Positions 48,250-57,263 of a stretch of DNA of 64,000 bases are shown in pieces. A model generated the notes under the pieces. It was not told the origin of the DNA and did no database searches. It worked only from the letters and a program-made list of their open reading frames with translations. Source of the DNA: Dastarcus helophoroides (taxonomy: Eukaryota > Arthropoda > Insecta > Coleoptera > Bothrideridae); the NCBI GenBank assembly GCA_028583605.1, contig CM053330.1:17013539-17077538 (forward strand). Direction: 5' to 3'. Every line of letters starts with the position of its first letter. The stretch's first letter is position 1. Made by a program: the position numbers and the translations under genes.

Positions 48250-48392
48250 TATGTGAGAATAAAGTTAAATGTTCTGTAATTAAACATTTAAAGGAGTTTA
48301 AAATTGCAAATATGTACAACCGCAACCATAGACTAGTTTCGGCCTTCCTTGGCCTCATCAGTATGGTAAGGCTTATTATCTCATAATGAAAA
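48250..48392 (-). repeat. Partial copy of hammerhead-bearing repeat
   Basis: It shares AATGTTCTGTAATTAAACA and the whole CAACCATAGACTAGTTTCGG...CATCAG core with the units at 49993-51113, then jumps to the AAGGCTTATTATCTCA segment, so the part between is deleted. It contains one hammerhead ribozyme core. Confidence 0.75.
48325..48367 (-). ncRNA. Hammerhead ribozyme motif, copy 1 (short helix I)
   Basis: On the minus strand: ACCATA, CTGATGA, helix II GGCC-AAGGAA-GGCC, GAAAC, TA, GTC, TATGGT. Helix I is a perfect 6-bp ACCATA/TATGGT. All invariant core bases of the hammerhead are present (CUGAUGA, GAAA, U-H before cleavage). Cleavage would fall after GTC. The outer helix I seen in the other copies has been lost by deletion. 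Confidence 0.7.
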
Positions 48393-48539
48393 GGTAACAA
48401 AGAAAATGCTAAATCGGAATTAAGATTGGAATTTGCCAAAAACTGCTCCTAAAATAGAATTCACTTTCAACAGGAAACAATCCCACCTTGGGACCACCTA
48501 CCACAAACTTTAAAACAATGACCCTTCAAATTAAATCAG

Positions 48540-49985
48540 CCCAACATTTCAGTAAAAATTCAAATTTTCGTTAAACAGTCGAAATTACAAGCAAGAAATA
48601 AAAATTTTAAATGTTAACTGAAAAGTTTTAGAAAAAAATTCGAAATATGTAAAAGGCTTTCAAACCCTAGTTTTAAAATTTCAGGTTTAAATTCTTAATT
48701 TAGAGTAAAATAAACCAAGATTTCCAGAAAAATGTTATTCTTTTTTATTTTTATCGAGTGTTCTGTTAAAATTTCTATTTTAGAATTTGTTTCTCCAATT
48801 TTCCAAAAACAAGTTTTTAGGTCGAAAAAAAAACAAAAGTAGAAATTTAAAAAATTTATTAACATTCATTTTCTTCAAACATGATTTATTTATATTGCAA
48901 ATGGGGTGTGTATGAACATGAAATATTTAGTTCAATGAAACACCACACTTTAATTATCGAGACTTTATTTATACAAGAGGTCTCGGAAGATGTGTGTTGT
49001 CACGACAAAATTATAACATCAACTTCACAGTCAAAACCTTATCTTTTCGTAATATTTCCAAATACATCTAGTCTATTTCATGATACATTGCTAATATACA
49101 TATCAACGTTAACTCCTTAAAACCTATTTTCAGAAAAGAGACTGACCAGCGTTCTTAGAATTAATCATCCATCCAAGAGTGTTCCAAATAAGTTGAAGTA
49201 CCCGTATCAGATTTCAGTTCGTAAAAGATACACAGAACCCATAAAGCAATCGAGGGTGTCTAATATTTTACTTTAAAAATAAGCACCGATAGGTTTTTCC
49301 TCCCACGTTTTGAACGTGATTTCTAACAATTTATTTTTCAAAACCTCCCATTTTTTTCTGAACATTTTGACTTTAAACTTGAAAATTTGACTTTGAATTA
49401 AAAAAATCATCTTTTAAAATCAAAATTTCAATTTTTTCTCCAATTTGTTCTTTATCTTAGAATTTGGATTTTTTTCATAATCAAAATATTAAGACGGTAG
49501 TCCAAATCTGGAGAGTAAATTTGAACTTCCTAAATTAAGTTTCAGCAGAATCTCTGTTCTTCCTTTCTTTTGGGCTACTTAATTTCTAAGAAGACTTAAC
49601 ACGGGATTCTGTAAGTCAAAAGAAGGAAGCAAAGAGAAAAGTTTAATTTCGAAATTTCACCTTTCCCAGAATAAGTTTTAAATTTCTACTTTTCAGCAGA
49701 TTATTTTTAAACATAATTTTATTTTTCACAGTTTTATTTTTTTTTCTTAATATTTCGAACTTTTTCAGAACACACTTAAATTTTCAAGGTCTAAGTCGAG
49801 ATCGAAATCAATTTTTCAAATGACTTCGATATTACACTTAAAGGCAAAAATTATTTTATGAACTATAAGTTTTTCTTAAGATGGACTTTTTCAAATTTTA
49901 ATTTCGTTCTATAATTAACCTTAACCACAAACTTTCTACTTTTTTAGAAGTATTTTAATTTTTTCGACTTTTTTCGTAATCATAA
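48540..49985. other. Kir-B intron: A/T motif blocks
   Basis: 48540-48860 and 49280-49980 are degenerate A/T arrays. 48870-49270 is plain DNA with an unconvincing 79-residue frame. An imperfect inverted pair lies around 49540-49640 (CTCTGTTCTTCCTTTCTTTT and CAAAAGAAGGAAGCAAAGAG). No exon. Confidence 0.4.
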
Positions 49986-50054
49986 TCAAACTTGACAAAT
50001 GACCGATCAAATGTTCTGTAATTAAACAGTTAAACTTGCTTAAAATTGAAAATA

Positions 50055-50124
50055 TGTACAACCACAACCATAGACTAGTTTCGGCCTTTCTTGGCCTCAT
50101 CAGCGTGGTACGGTGATTGTATAC
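50055..50124 (-). ncRNA. Hammerhead ribozyme motif, copy 2
   Basis: The minus strand has the outer helix I, then CTGATGA, helix II GGCC-AAGAAA-GGCC, GAAAC, TA, GTC. The inner helix I reads ACCACG against TATGGT, with one mismatch, so this copy is slightly eroded. The palindrome ACTAGT forms helix III. Confidence 0.7.
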
Positions 50125-50520
50125 ACTTCCAATTTAAAGCCGTTAGTCAGTCGTATAAGTATCCAAGAAAGTAAACCTCCATTGGGTGACTTGTAACTGA
50201 CTTTTAACTGTTTATTACGCAAACATTTTCGCTACATGCTAATTGAAGCATTCTTCTCTGCTGAGATAATAAGCCTTGTATATACGAATATATACAAGTT
50301 TATTACGATGCAATTGAAATATAATTTCATTAGAATCAAAGGAAAACTAGACTGCAATTGCAAAGTTCACGTAGATGAGGCAAAGCTTGTATCACGGGTT
50401 GCATCGCAACATCCATAGATATAAACGCTCTCAGCGTAACTTTACTTTCATCTAGTTTTGACAAATGACCAATTAAATGTTCTGTAATTAAACATTTAAA
50501 CATGCTTAAAATTGAAAATA

Positions 50521-50590
50521 TGTACAACTGCAACCATAGACTAGTTTCGGCCTTCCTTGGCCTCATCAGCATGGTACGGTGGTTGTATAC
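50521..50590 (-). ncRNA. Hammerhead ribozyme motif, copy 3 (best preserved)
   Basis: On the minus strand the helix I 5' strand is TACAACCAC-CGT-ACCATG, the core is CTGATGA, helix II is GGCC-AAGGAA-GGCC, then GAAAC-TA-GTC, and the 3' strand is TATGGT-TGCAGTTGTA. Inner helix I is 6 bp, including a terminal G-T wobble. The outer helix of about 9 bp follows after an asymmetric internal loop, the place where natural type I ribozymes make their loop-loop contact. Helix III is minimal and formed by ACTAGT, suggesting activity as a dimer. Confidence 0.75.
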
Positions 50591-50784
50591 ACTTCCAATT
50601 TAAAGCCGTTAGTCAGTGGTATAAGTATCCAAGAGAGTAAACCTCCATTGGGTGACTTGTAACTGACTTTTAACTGTTTTTTACGCAAACATTTTCACTC
50701 CATGCTAATTGAAGCATTCTTCTCTGCTGAGGTAATAAGCCTTGTATATACTTATACGACTGACTAACGGCTTTAAATTGGAAG

Positions 50785-50854
50785 TGTATACAACCACCGT
50801 ACCATGCTGATGAGGCCAAGGAAGGCCGAAACTAGTCAATGGTTGCGGTTGTAC
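50785..50854 (+). ncRNA. Hammerhead ribozyme motif, copy 4 (inverted unit)
   Basis: The plus strand reads GTATACAACCAC-CGT-ACCATG, CTGATGA, GGCC-AAGGAA-GGCC, GAAAC-TA-GTC, AATGGTTGCGGTTGTAC. The core is intact. The base after the cleavage site is A instead of T, removing the first helix I pair. It lies head to head with copy 3, so transcripts from either strand would carry a ribozyme. Confidence 0.72.
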
Positions 50855-51119
50855 ATATTTTCAATTTTAAGCACGTTTAACTGCTTAATTACGGAACATT
50901 TGATTGGTCATTTGTCAGAACTATATGAAAGTAAAATCACGCTGAGGACGTTTGTATCTATGGATGTTGCGATGCAACCCGTGATACAAGCTTTGCCTCA
51001 TCTACGTGAACTTTGCAATTGCAGTCTAGTTTTCATTAGATTCTAATGAAATTAGATTTCAATCGCATCGTAATAAACTTGTAGATATTCGTATATACAA
51101 GGCTTATTATCTCAGCATA

Positions 51120-51815
51120 ATCAAACTTATTTTATGCGCACAAACAAAATTTAAAACTAAAGCTAAAATGGCAAAACAGAAGTTAAAATGTTTAACTGTT
51201 GAAAAAATAAGTAGGTATTTTTAAAAATTCATTAAAAAAATTGGGCAGCTGTGAGAGTGTCGACAAAAGTTAAAACTTAAAACTAATAGTGCCTATGTAA
51301 TGTAGTTCGAAACCGCACCAGTCACAAACTGACCTACCTGCTAACACGAAATAATCAAATACACTTATACACTTTATACTACTTTTACTTGTTGCACGTG
51401 ATGCTCAACATCTTATTATAGTGTTATACGAGAAAAACCATCGAAATCTTGAAAACATTTAAACAGCAAAAATTGAAAAAGTCAAAATTCAATATTTTCT
51501 CCAACTTTCAAATTGGAAGACGAAATTTTGAAAAGAAAGTAATTACATACTTTACCATATATGTATACCTAAACCTGAAATTTTTTTTAACAAGTTTCAA
51601 AAAATCTAAATGTCGAGAGAAAAAATGCAAAAATTATAGGTAGGTACAAGAAAAATTCTAAAATAAATGTCCGGTTTCCTATGCAAATTTTGTTTTTAAT
51701 AGTCAAATTCCAAGATAAAACTCAAACATTCAATTTCTTGAAATTTTAAATTTTAATTAAGGAATTTTAAAAGATTAGACTGCAAAATAAAAAAGTGTAA
51801 TTTGAAAACTTTATC
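51120..51815. other. Kir-B intron: plain and A/T-array DNA
   Basis: 51430-51790 is degenerate A/T array. 51120-51420 holds nothing I recognise. Confidence 0.35.
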
Positions 51816-51819
51816 ATAT

Positions 51820-52560
51820 AAAATGGGACGTTAACCGACTCTGTGAAACACGACTACCAGGAGAAAAAACTACTGTTCTGAAGTCGGGACACATATTATA
51901 TCAGAATAATTCTATGGAACACAATGGCCAAGGAGAAGTAGCATTTCTTATTAATAAGAAACTAAAACATTTGATAAGTTACGTAACATGGATGTCTGAC
52001 AGGGTTGCCTACTTATACTTAAATTAAACAAGAAATACAGCATCTAATTCATCCATGGATACGCATCGACAAACCAGGCAAATGATGAAGAGATGGAAAC
52101 ATTTTCTTAAGACCTATCTAAGGCTATGGATTCAGACAAGACTCACTATAAAAAAATAAGCAGTGATTTTAATGCTAAAATCGGCCTGAAAACTACAATC
52201 GATTCAAATTACACTGGAAATTTTGGCCTGGGTATAAGAAATCAAGGAGGGGACATGTCAATAAATTACTTTAATAAAGAAAATTTATACTGTCCGAACA
52301 CCTTCTTTAAGAAACCTAAACAAAGGAAATGGATTTGGAAAAGCCTTGACGGCAAAACGAAAAACGAAAAACGAAATTGACTTCATACTATCATCTAACA
52401 GAAAAATTTGCACAAACATCAGAGTACTAAATCGGTTTAATACAAACAGCGAGCACAGACTGGTAAGAGCATCTCTTACTTTCAACTTCAAAATCAAAAG
52501 AAACAAACTTTTTCGTGCAAGTTTGCAACTGTCAAAGATCTCAAATAAAGAAAAACGGAT
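51820..52560 (+). pseudogene. LINE endonuclease domain, broken
   Basis: Segments in changing frames give GQGEVAFLINKKLKHLIS, SSDFNAKIG (the Asn of the DFN motif is kept), NFGLGIRNQGGD, TFFKKPKQRKW, then after a shift NEIDFILSSNRKI and NSEHRLVRASL. The last corresponds to the usual DHR motif with Asp changed to Glu. Multiple stops and shifts show it is not functional. Confidence 0.8.
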
Positions 52561-52799
52561 TATCAGAAAGAATTAGAAAAGAACTTAGAACCAACTGACA
52601 ATTTATATAAAATGAAGATAAGTGAACCTAACCGTAAAATCAATACCGATATCCGTGTCACGGTCAAGAAGTTTTGTATTAAATCAAGGAACAAAAAAGA
52701 TTTCAAAATACAGAGACACTGCAACTTATAAAACAGAGAAAAAGAACTTCCAGGGAAGCATCAGAATATCAAGACCTAAATAAAATAATTCACAGAAAA

Positions 52800-53807
52800 G
52801 TGAGAAAGGACATTAGAAGGTATAACAACAAAATAATCGAAAATGCAATAGAAAATAATGCAAATATGAAAGTCTTAAGATCAAGACTATCCTCAGGCAG
52901 ACACAGAATGACCAAAATGAAAGATCAACAGAGTAATATATTCTCAGACAATAGAAATATTGCTGAACACATCAAAGACTTCTACACCTCTCTCTATAAC
53001 TCTATTATACCTGACTCAAGAGTTACTAATATGGTCAATCGTAACGTAAGCTCTACAGATGTTCCAGAAATATCTAAACAAGAAATTCAGGCTGCTCTCA
53101 AGCAAATGAAAAACAGAACAAGTCCGGGAGAAGACAAAATTATATGTGAAATGTTTTAAAATGGGAGGAGCAATCATTGAAAAATCACTACAAATTCTCT
53201 TAAACAAGTCTTTACAAGAAGGCAAAATTCCGGACGCGTGGAAAAACGCAGAAGCCTTCTCTCTCATCTATGTAAACCCCTGACCAAAATTGTCACCAGT
53301 AGACTAAGCAATAAATTGGACGCATATCAACCAGCAGAACAAGCGGGATTTCGTAAAGGGTTTAGCACCATCGACCACCTACAATCCATTAGAGCACTAA
53401 TAGAAAAAACAACCGAATTCAAAATACCCCTACACTTGGCATTTACAGATTTTCATAAGGCTTTCAACTCTATCGAAACACGGGCTTTCATATGGGCAAT
53501 GGATGATGCCAGAATAGATTTTCGATACACAAATCTGTTAAAAAATATATACAACAATGACACTTTTCACGTCAAAATCAATGACACTCTGAAAAGAGAT
53601 AAAATTATAATAAATGAAAGAATACGTCAAGGCGATACCATATCTCCAAAACTATTTACTCTGGCGCTAGAGAACATCTTCAAATCACTAATGTGGGAAA
53701 CTAAAGGCATAAATATCAACGAATCATATTTAAATCATTTCCAATTCACCGACAACATCGTGCTGATAATTAGTAATATACAGGAACTGAGAGACATGCT
53801 AAAATAA
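52800..53807 (+). pseudogene. LINE reverse transcriptase, catalytic motif lost
   Basis: The first part reads SKQEIQAALKQMKNRTSPGEDKI (cut at 53159 by a stop). After a frame change come TKIVTSRLSNKLDAY, EQAGFRKGFSTIDHL, AFTDFHKAFNSIE (motif A, Asp kept) and RIRQGDTISPKLF (motif B). Motif C, normally F/YADD, reads FTDN, so one catalytic Asp is changed. The open frame ends at 53807. Confidence 0.85.
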
Positions 53808-53939
53808 TTCAGGATGCTTCTTAAAATGTAGACTTAAAAATGAACATCTCAAGGACCAAATGATAAGCAACACTGAAGAAAACATAGATCTAGACAACAA
53901 GAAATTAGAAAGAGTAGAAGAGTATATATTTACGGCATT

Positions 53940-54515
53940 CAATAAAAACAGGTAAAGAAAATCAGATAGCGGAAATAAGACGAAGAATAAGACTAACTTG
54001 GGCGGCTTTTAGAAAAATGAAATATATACTAAGAAATAAGGACATCCCTATCAACCTTAAAATAAAAGTTTTTGACACCTGTGTATTGCCAGTAGCGACC
54101 TAGGGCCTAGAAACAATGGCATTGACAAAAAAGACCACGAACCAACTGAGGGTAATGCAAAGAGCGATGAAGTGGGCGATGCTCAGTATGAGCCTGCGGA
54201 ATAGGAAGAAAAATGAAGATATCCGACAAAATCGCAGATATAATAGAACCAATTGCAGAACTGGAAAGGCGTTAAGGGGGACAAGTGGCTCGACAAGACC
54301 AAAGCAAATGGACATCTAGAGGAACATATTGGCAACCAACTCAAACCAAGCGCAGCGCGGGAAGACCACAAAGAAGATGGCTTGATGATATCAGGATACA
54401 AGCAGGAAATAGGTGATTTCAATTAGCACAGGACAGACCAGCATAGAGAAGCATGGAAGAGGCCTAGGTTAAGAAGTGAACAGAAAACGGCTGAAAAAGA
54501 AGAAGAAAAACAATC
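53940..54515 (+). pseudogene. LINE C-terminal region
   Basis: Frames read EIRRRIRLTWAAFRKMKYIL, then LKIKVFDTCVLPVAT and LRVMQRAMKWAMLSMSLR, followed by a decayed RSAGRPQRRWLDDIR-type segment. This is the usual wording of the C-terminal part of RTE-like elements. It is broken by several stops and shifts. Confidence 0.75.
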
Positions 54516-54529
54516 CGAAAACCCCTCGG

Positions 54530-55440
54530 GATTTAAAATGATTTGGAAAAATTATTGAAAAAAACCTCAATATTTGTTTCTTCTCAACCTCTAAAACTGA
54601 GAATATTTTTTCCAAAATTTACAAATTTCTACAAAAAATTAAAAATGAGAATAGTTAACATGCAAGAAAAAACTGTGAATTGTTTAAAAAAATGAATCTC
54701 GAATTTTGAAACTTAATTTGGAAATTTTTAAACTATTTAAATAACAAACATGGAAACTAGTTAAGCGGTAAAAACCCGAAAATATATAGTTCTCTAAACA
54801 ACAACCCACAGGCAAACCGATCGATATGGATATATTATGGATATTGGATATACATCTACTTGCATATCCATAGTATCCATATTCATGGTTTGATATGTAG
54901 GAAAATTTCGACTTTTTTCTTGAAATTTCACTCGAAACCCCAAAATTTCTAGAGAGTACAGATTTTATGATTAAGAATGGAAAAGTGAGAAAAAACATTA
55001 AAAGTGTAATTTTAAATCCGAAATTTTGAAACAATGTTAAAATTTCGAAAACAAAAATTACCAAATTTCCAAAAAAATTCGAAATTAGAAGAACAATTAT
55101 CATTATATTTAATCCTAAAATGTAAACATTATTCTCTCAAATTTTTTAGTGTTTATTTTATTTTTCAACCTTATTGCCAACATTTTGCGACTATGAGTAG
55201 CATCAAAATTTCGAAATCAAAGTTGAAATGAAGGAAATTATACCAAAGTTTCTAAATTAAATTAGTAATTTTCACTTTTTTGTCGAAGTTTTTGAATTCT
55301 TCGAGTCGAAATTGTCGGAAGAAACAAATGCCATTTGAAAGTCTTAAGGAGAAAGTCTAAATTTTAAAAAAAAATTAAAAAACCAGTCAAAGAAAATGTA
55401 AAAATATTTTTTTTGTGGAACGGACTGGTCCTTGGTTATC
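54530..55440. other. A/T block
   Basis: A degenerate A/T array, with an internal ATATCCAT/ATGGATAT-rich stretch at 54820-54890 built of imperfect repeats of GGATAT. The minus-strand frame over it is low in complexity and not a gene. Confidence 0.4.
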
Positions 55441-55444
55441 TTCA

Positions 55445-55629
55445 AAAATTGAAATACAAATCTTGTCTCCTGAAACAAAGAAAAATTAGAAAACACAACA
55501 AAGAACAACAGAGAGATACTGGTATCTCTCTGAAGATGATAGCTTGGCTATCGAAACGCTTTAGAGCAACCTCTGTTGTGTTTTTTAATCTTTCTTGGTT
55601 TCAGGGCCAAGATTTGTATTTCAATTTTT
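55445..55629. mobile_element. Palindromic MITE, copy 2 (left arm partly deleted)
   Basis: It matches the element at 2467-2684. The left arm has lost the part from GGTTGCTCTAAC to the centre, going straight from AACACAACAAAGAAC to CAGAGAGATACTGG. The right arm is complete through AGCAACCTCTGTTGTGTTT to TGTATTTCAA. Upstream GGAACGGACTGGTCC (55417-55431) is also present near copy 1 in altered form. Confidence 0.75.
55522..55568 (+). ncRNA. Hammerhead-like motif in palindromic MITE, copy 2
   Basis: CTGAAGA (a permitted CUGANGA), one extra T, then a perfect 6-bp helix II GATAGC-TTG-GCTATC, GAAAC, GCTTTAGAG. CTCT before CTGAAGA can pair with AGAG after it as helix I. Helix III is weaker than in copy 1 because ACGCGT has become ACGCTT. 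Confidence 0.4.
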
Positions 55630-55639
55630 AAATGTGAAA

Positions 55640-56300
55640 ATAAGCAAACTTTGAATTTAAAGTCGAATATTTAGAAATTAAAAATAACATTTTGAGTTTA
55701 ACCCTAACCTAGAACAAATAAAATACATATATCGAGTAAAATTAAAATGCATAAAAAAATTGAGTTTAAATTTAAAATTTGGTTTCCAAATATCGTAAGA
55801 AGAATCTGGAGATTAAGAGTTAATTCTGAAAAGAATAAAATGTTTTGGAAAAAGGTACAATTTTAAGGTAAAAGATTCAATAATTAAAAGCAATAAAAAA
55901 CCAAAATTGTAAACTCATAATTTTGTTAAATTATTTAAAATCTTAAACAAAACAAAAATTATAAAAAATATTTTGAGATAAATATGCAAATCGAAATGTT
56001 GAGTTTTTAAAATAGTTTTCTCAAAGATTTGGGTTTGAAGTTGAAATGGTGAAATACAAGATAGTTCGGAAAATTGAAATGTCGAAAAAAAAGTGAAATT
56101 TAAGTGAAACTTTTGGAAGTTTAATTACGAAGTTTCCAAAAAAAATGTAAAATTTCCTGACTATTTGAAGAATTTGTATATTAAAAAGGACAAACGGACA
56201 GGCGGATACAAGAGTAAAAGAGAGGTTTCGTTTTTTCTTTCATGAGGTACGGATCCCTAAATAGTAATAGTAATAGAATTAAAGAAATTAACATTAATAG
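55640..56300. other. A/T block before Kir-B exon 3
   Basis: A degenerate A/T array reaching to within about 100 bases of the acceptor at 56326. No gene or terminal repeat seen. Confidence 0.4.
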
Positions 56301-56326
56301 AATTTCTTATTCAGTTATGTTTTCAG

Positions 56327-56583
56327 ATTTGCCTTAGAGATGGAAAACTGTGTTTAATTGTGCGAATATATGACATATTTGAGAAGATCAACATTTGCAG
56401 TTCCATCAGCTTATTTATCGTCCATAAGAATATAAAACAAAATGACAACGTATGTGATTTTGCCCTAATACCTTTGAAAATTCAGCCATATGGATTTCTC
56501 ATTTTCCCCACCGAAATTATTCATATTGTTAATGAAGAAAGTCCGCTATACGATTTCGATGCAGCAAAAATATTATTGTCTAG
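56327..56583 (+). CDS. Kir-B inward-rectifier K+ channel, third coding exon (cytoplasmic domain)
   Basis: The acceptor TTTTCAG is followed in phase 0 by ICLRDGKLCLIVRIYD, the canonical start of the Kir cytoplasmic domain. Later come GFLIFPTEIIHIVNEESPLYDF and AAKILLS, ending AG|GTAAAA in phase 2. It corresponds exactly to the middle Kir-A exon in position and phase, though 18 bases longer. It joins the pore exon across an 8672-base intron filled with repeats and the RTE-like element. Confidence 0.93.
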
Positions 56584-56706
56584 GTAAAAATTGTACACAG
56601 ACACAAAGCCAAGCAATTTATTTTATTCTGGCAGCTTTAAAGCCGAATATAATAAGTTTTGCTGGATCAAAACAAATATATATTTCATCTTGAGTAATTG
56701 TTCTAG

Positions 56707-56968
56707 ATTTGAGATAATTGCAGTGGCTGAAGGAGTATCAACCATAACCGGTCAACTGTCCCAAAATCGCACATCTTACTCCAACTCGGATGTTTTATGG
56801 GGACACAGATTTATGTCTTGTGTGGAGTTCAATGATCAGCGAATGAGATACGTAGTGGATTGCAAGAAGTTCAATAAAACTTACCCGTATAATACACCCT
56901 TGTGCAGTGCTAGAGAATTGTCCAGAATTGAAAACACATATCGCTGCAATAAAGATAAAATAAAATGA
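56707..56968 (+). CDS. Kir-B inward-rectifier K+ channel, last exon
   Basis: The acceptor TTGTTCTAG lies after a 123-base intron. The split codon gives Arg280 and the reading continues FEIIAVAEGVS, TSYSNSDVLWGHRF (the conserved WGHRF), FNKTYPYNTPLCSARELSRI, ending at TGA 56966-56968. The predicted protein is 366 residues. Unlike Kir-A it stops soon after the conserved cytoplasmic domain and has no long tail or PDZ-type end. Confidence 0.92.
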
Positions 56969-57134
56969 ATGCATTTTATGAATGGCTCCTGTAAATTTTC
57001 TATCAGAGAAAAATTCTTTTCTCGTAAAATATTGAAAGGTTGAAATTGGGAGTACTAAAATCACCTTTACTTAGAAAATGCAGTTATCACCCTATAACAT
57101 AGTGACGTCCACGAGTAGAAAAGGATTATTAGAT

Positions 57135-57263
57135 TATACAGTGCTAGTCTGTAACTTGGAATAAATTCAGTAAATCAAAGACAGTTTTTTTTTCGGAAAT
57201 ATGTTTGGACACGTCGAGTTAATATTTTAATTTGCCCTCTTTTTGATGTAGGAAAATTTTATA
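57135..57263. repeat. Left half of a palindromic element split by mariner
   Basis: From TATACAG through TCTGTAACTTGGAATAAATT and CAAAGACAG to GATGTAGGAAAATTTTA, this is the inverted counterpart of 58911-59030. With the mariner removed the two halves would meet at a TA in TTTTATATAAAA-like DNA, forming an almost perfect hairpin of about 250 bp. Confidence 0.85.

Larger units (their letters stand above)
49993..51113. repeat. 466-bp hammerhead repeat: tandem units plus an inverted copy
   Basis: A unit starting TGACAAATGACC at 49993 is followed 466 bases later (50459) by a second that runs to about 50750. There it meets an inverted copy (50751-51113) that crosses a unit boundary, so the ancestral form was at least a tandem dimer. 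Each unit carries one hammerhead motif near its start and no open frame of note. Tandem units with a type I hammerhead are the form of Penelope-like element pseudo-LTRs, plant and animal retrozymes, and satellite circles. I see no Penelope reverse transcriptase nearby. Confidence 0.8.
51820..54515 (+). mobile_element. RTE-like non-LTR retrotransposon (LINE), inactive
   Basis: Read along the plus strand with several frame changes, it shows an AP-endonuclease part, a reverse transcriptase and a C-terminal region. The endonuclease has TTVLKSGHILYQ at about 51868 and then DFNAKIG at about 52161. The order and wording fit the RTE/BovB-like group. No LTRs are present. The 3' end is an A-rich GAAAAAGAAGAAGAAAAAC tail near 54510. 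It lies inside the large Kir-B intron in the same orientation as the gene. Confidence 0.85.

Noticed and set aside
50336..51046. Similar 78- and 80-residue frames (MLMRPRKAETS...) in the hammerhead repeats
   Set aside because: They read across the ribozyme core and helix II. Their similarity follows from repeat homology, and the unit shows no codon-type conservation by eye.
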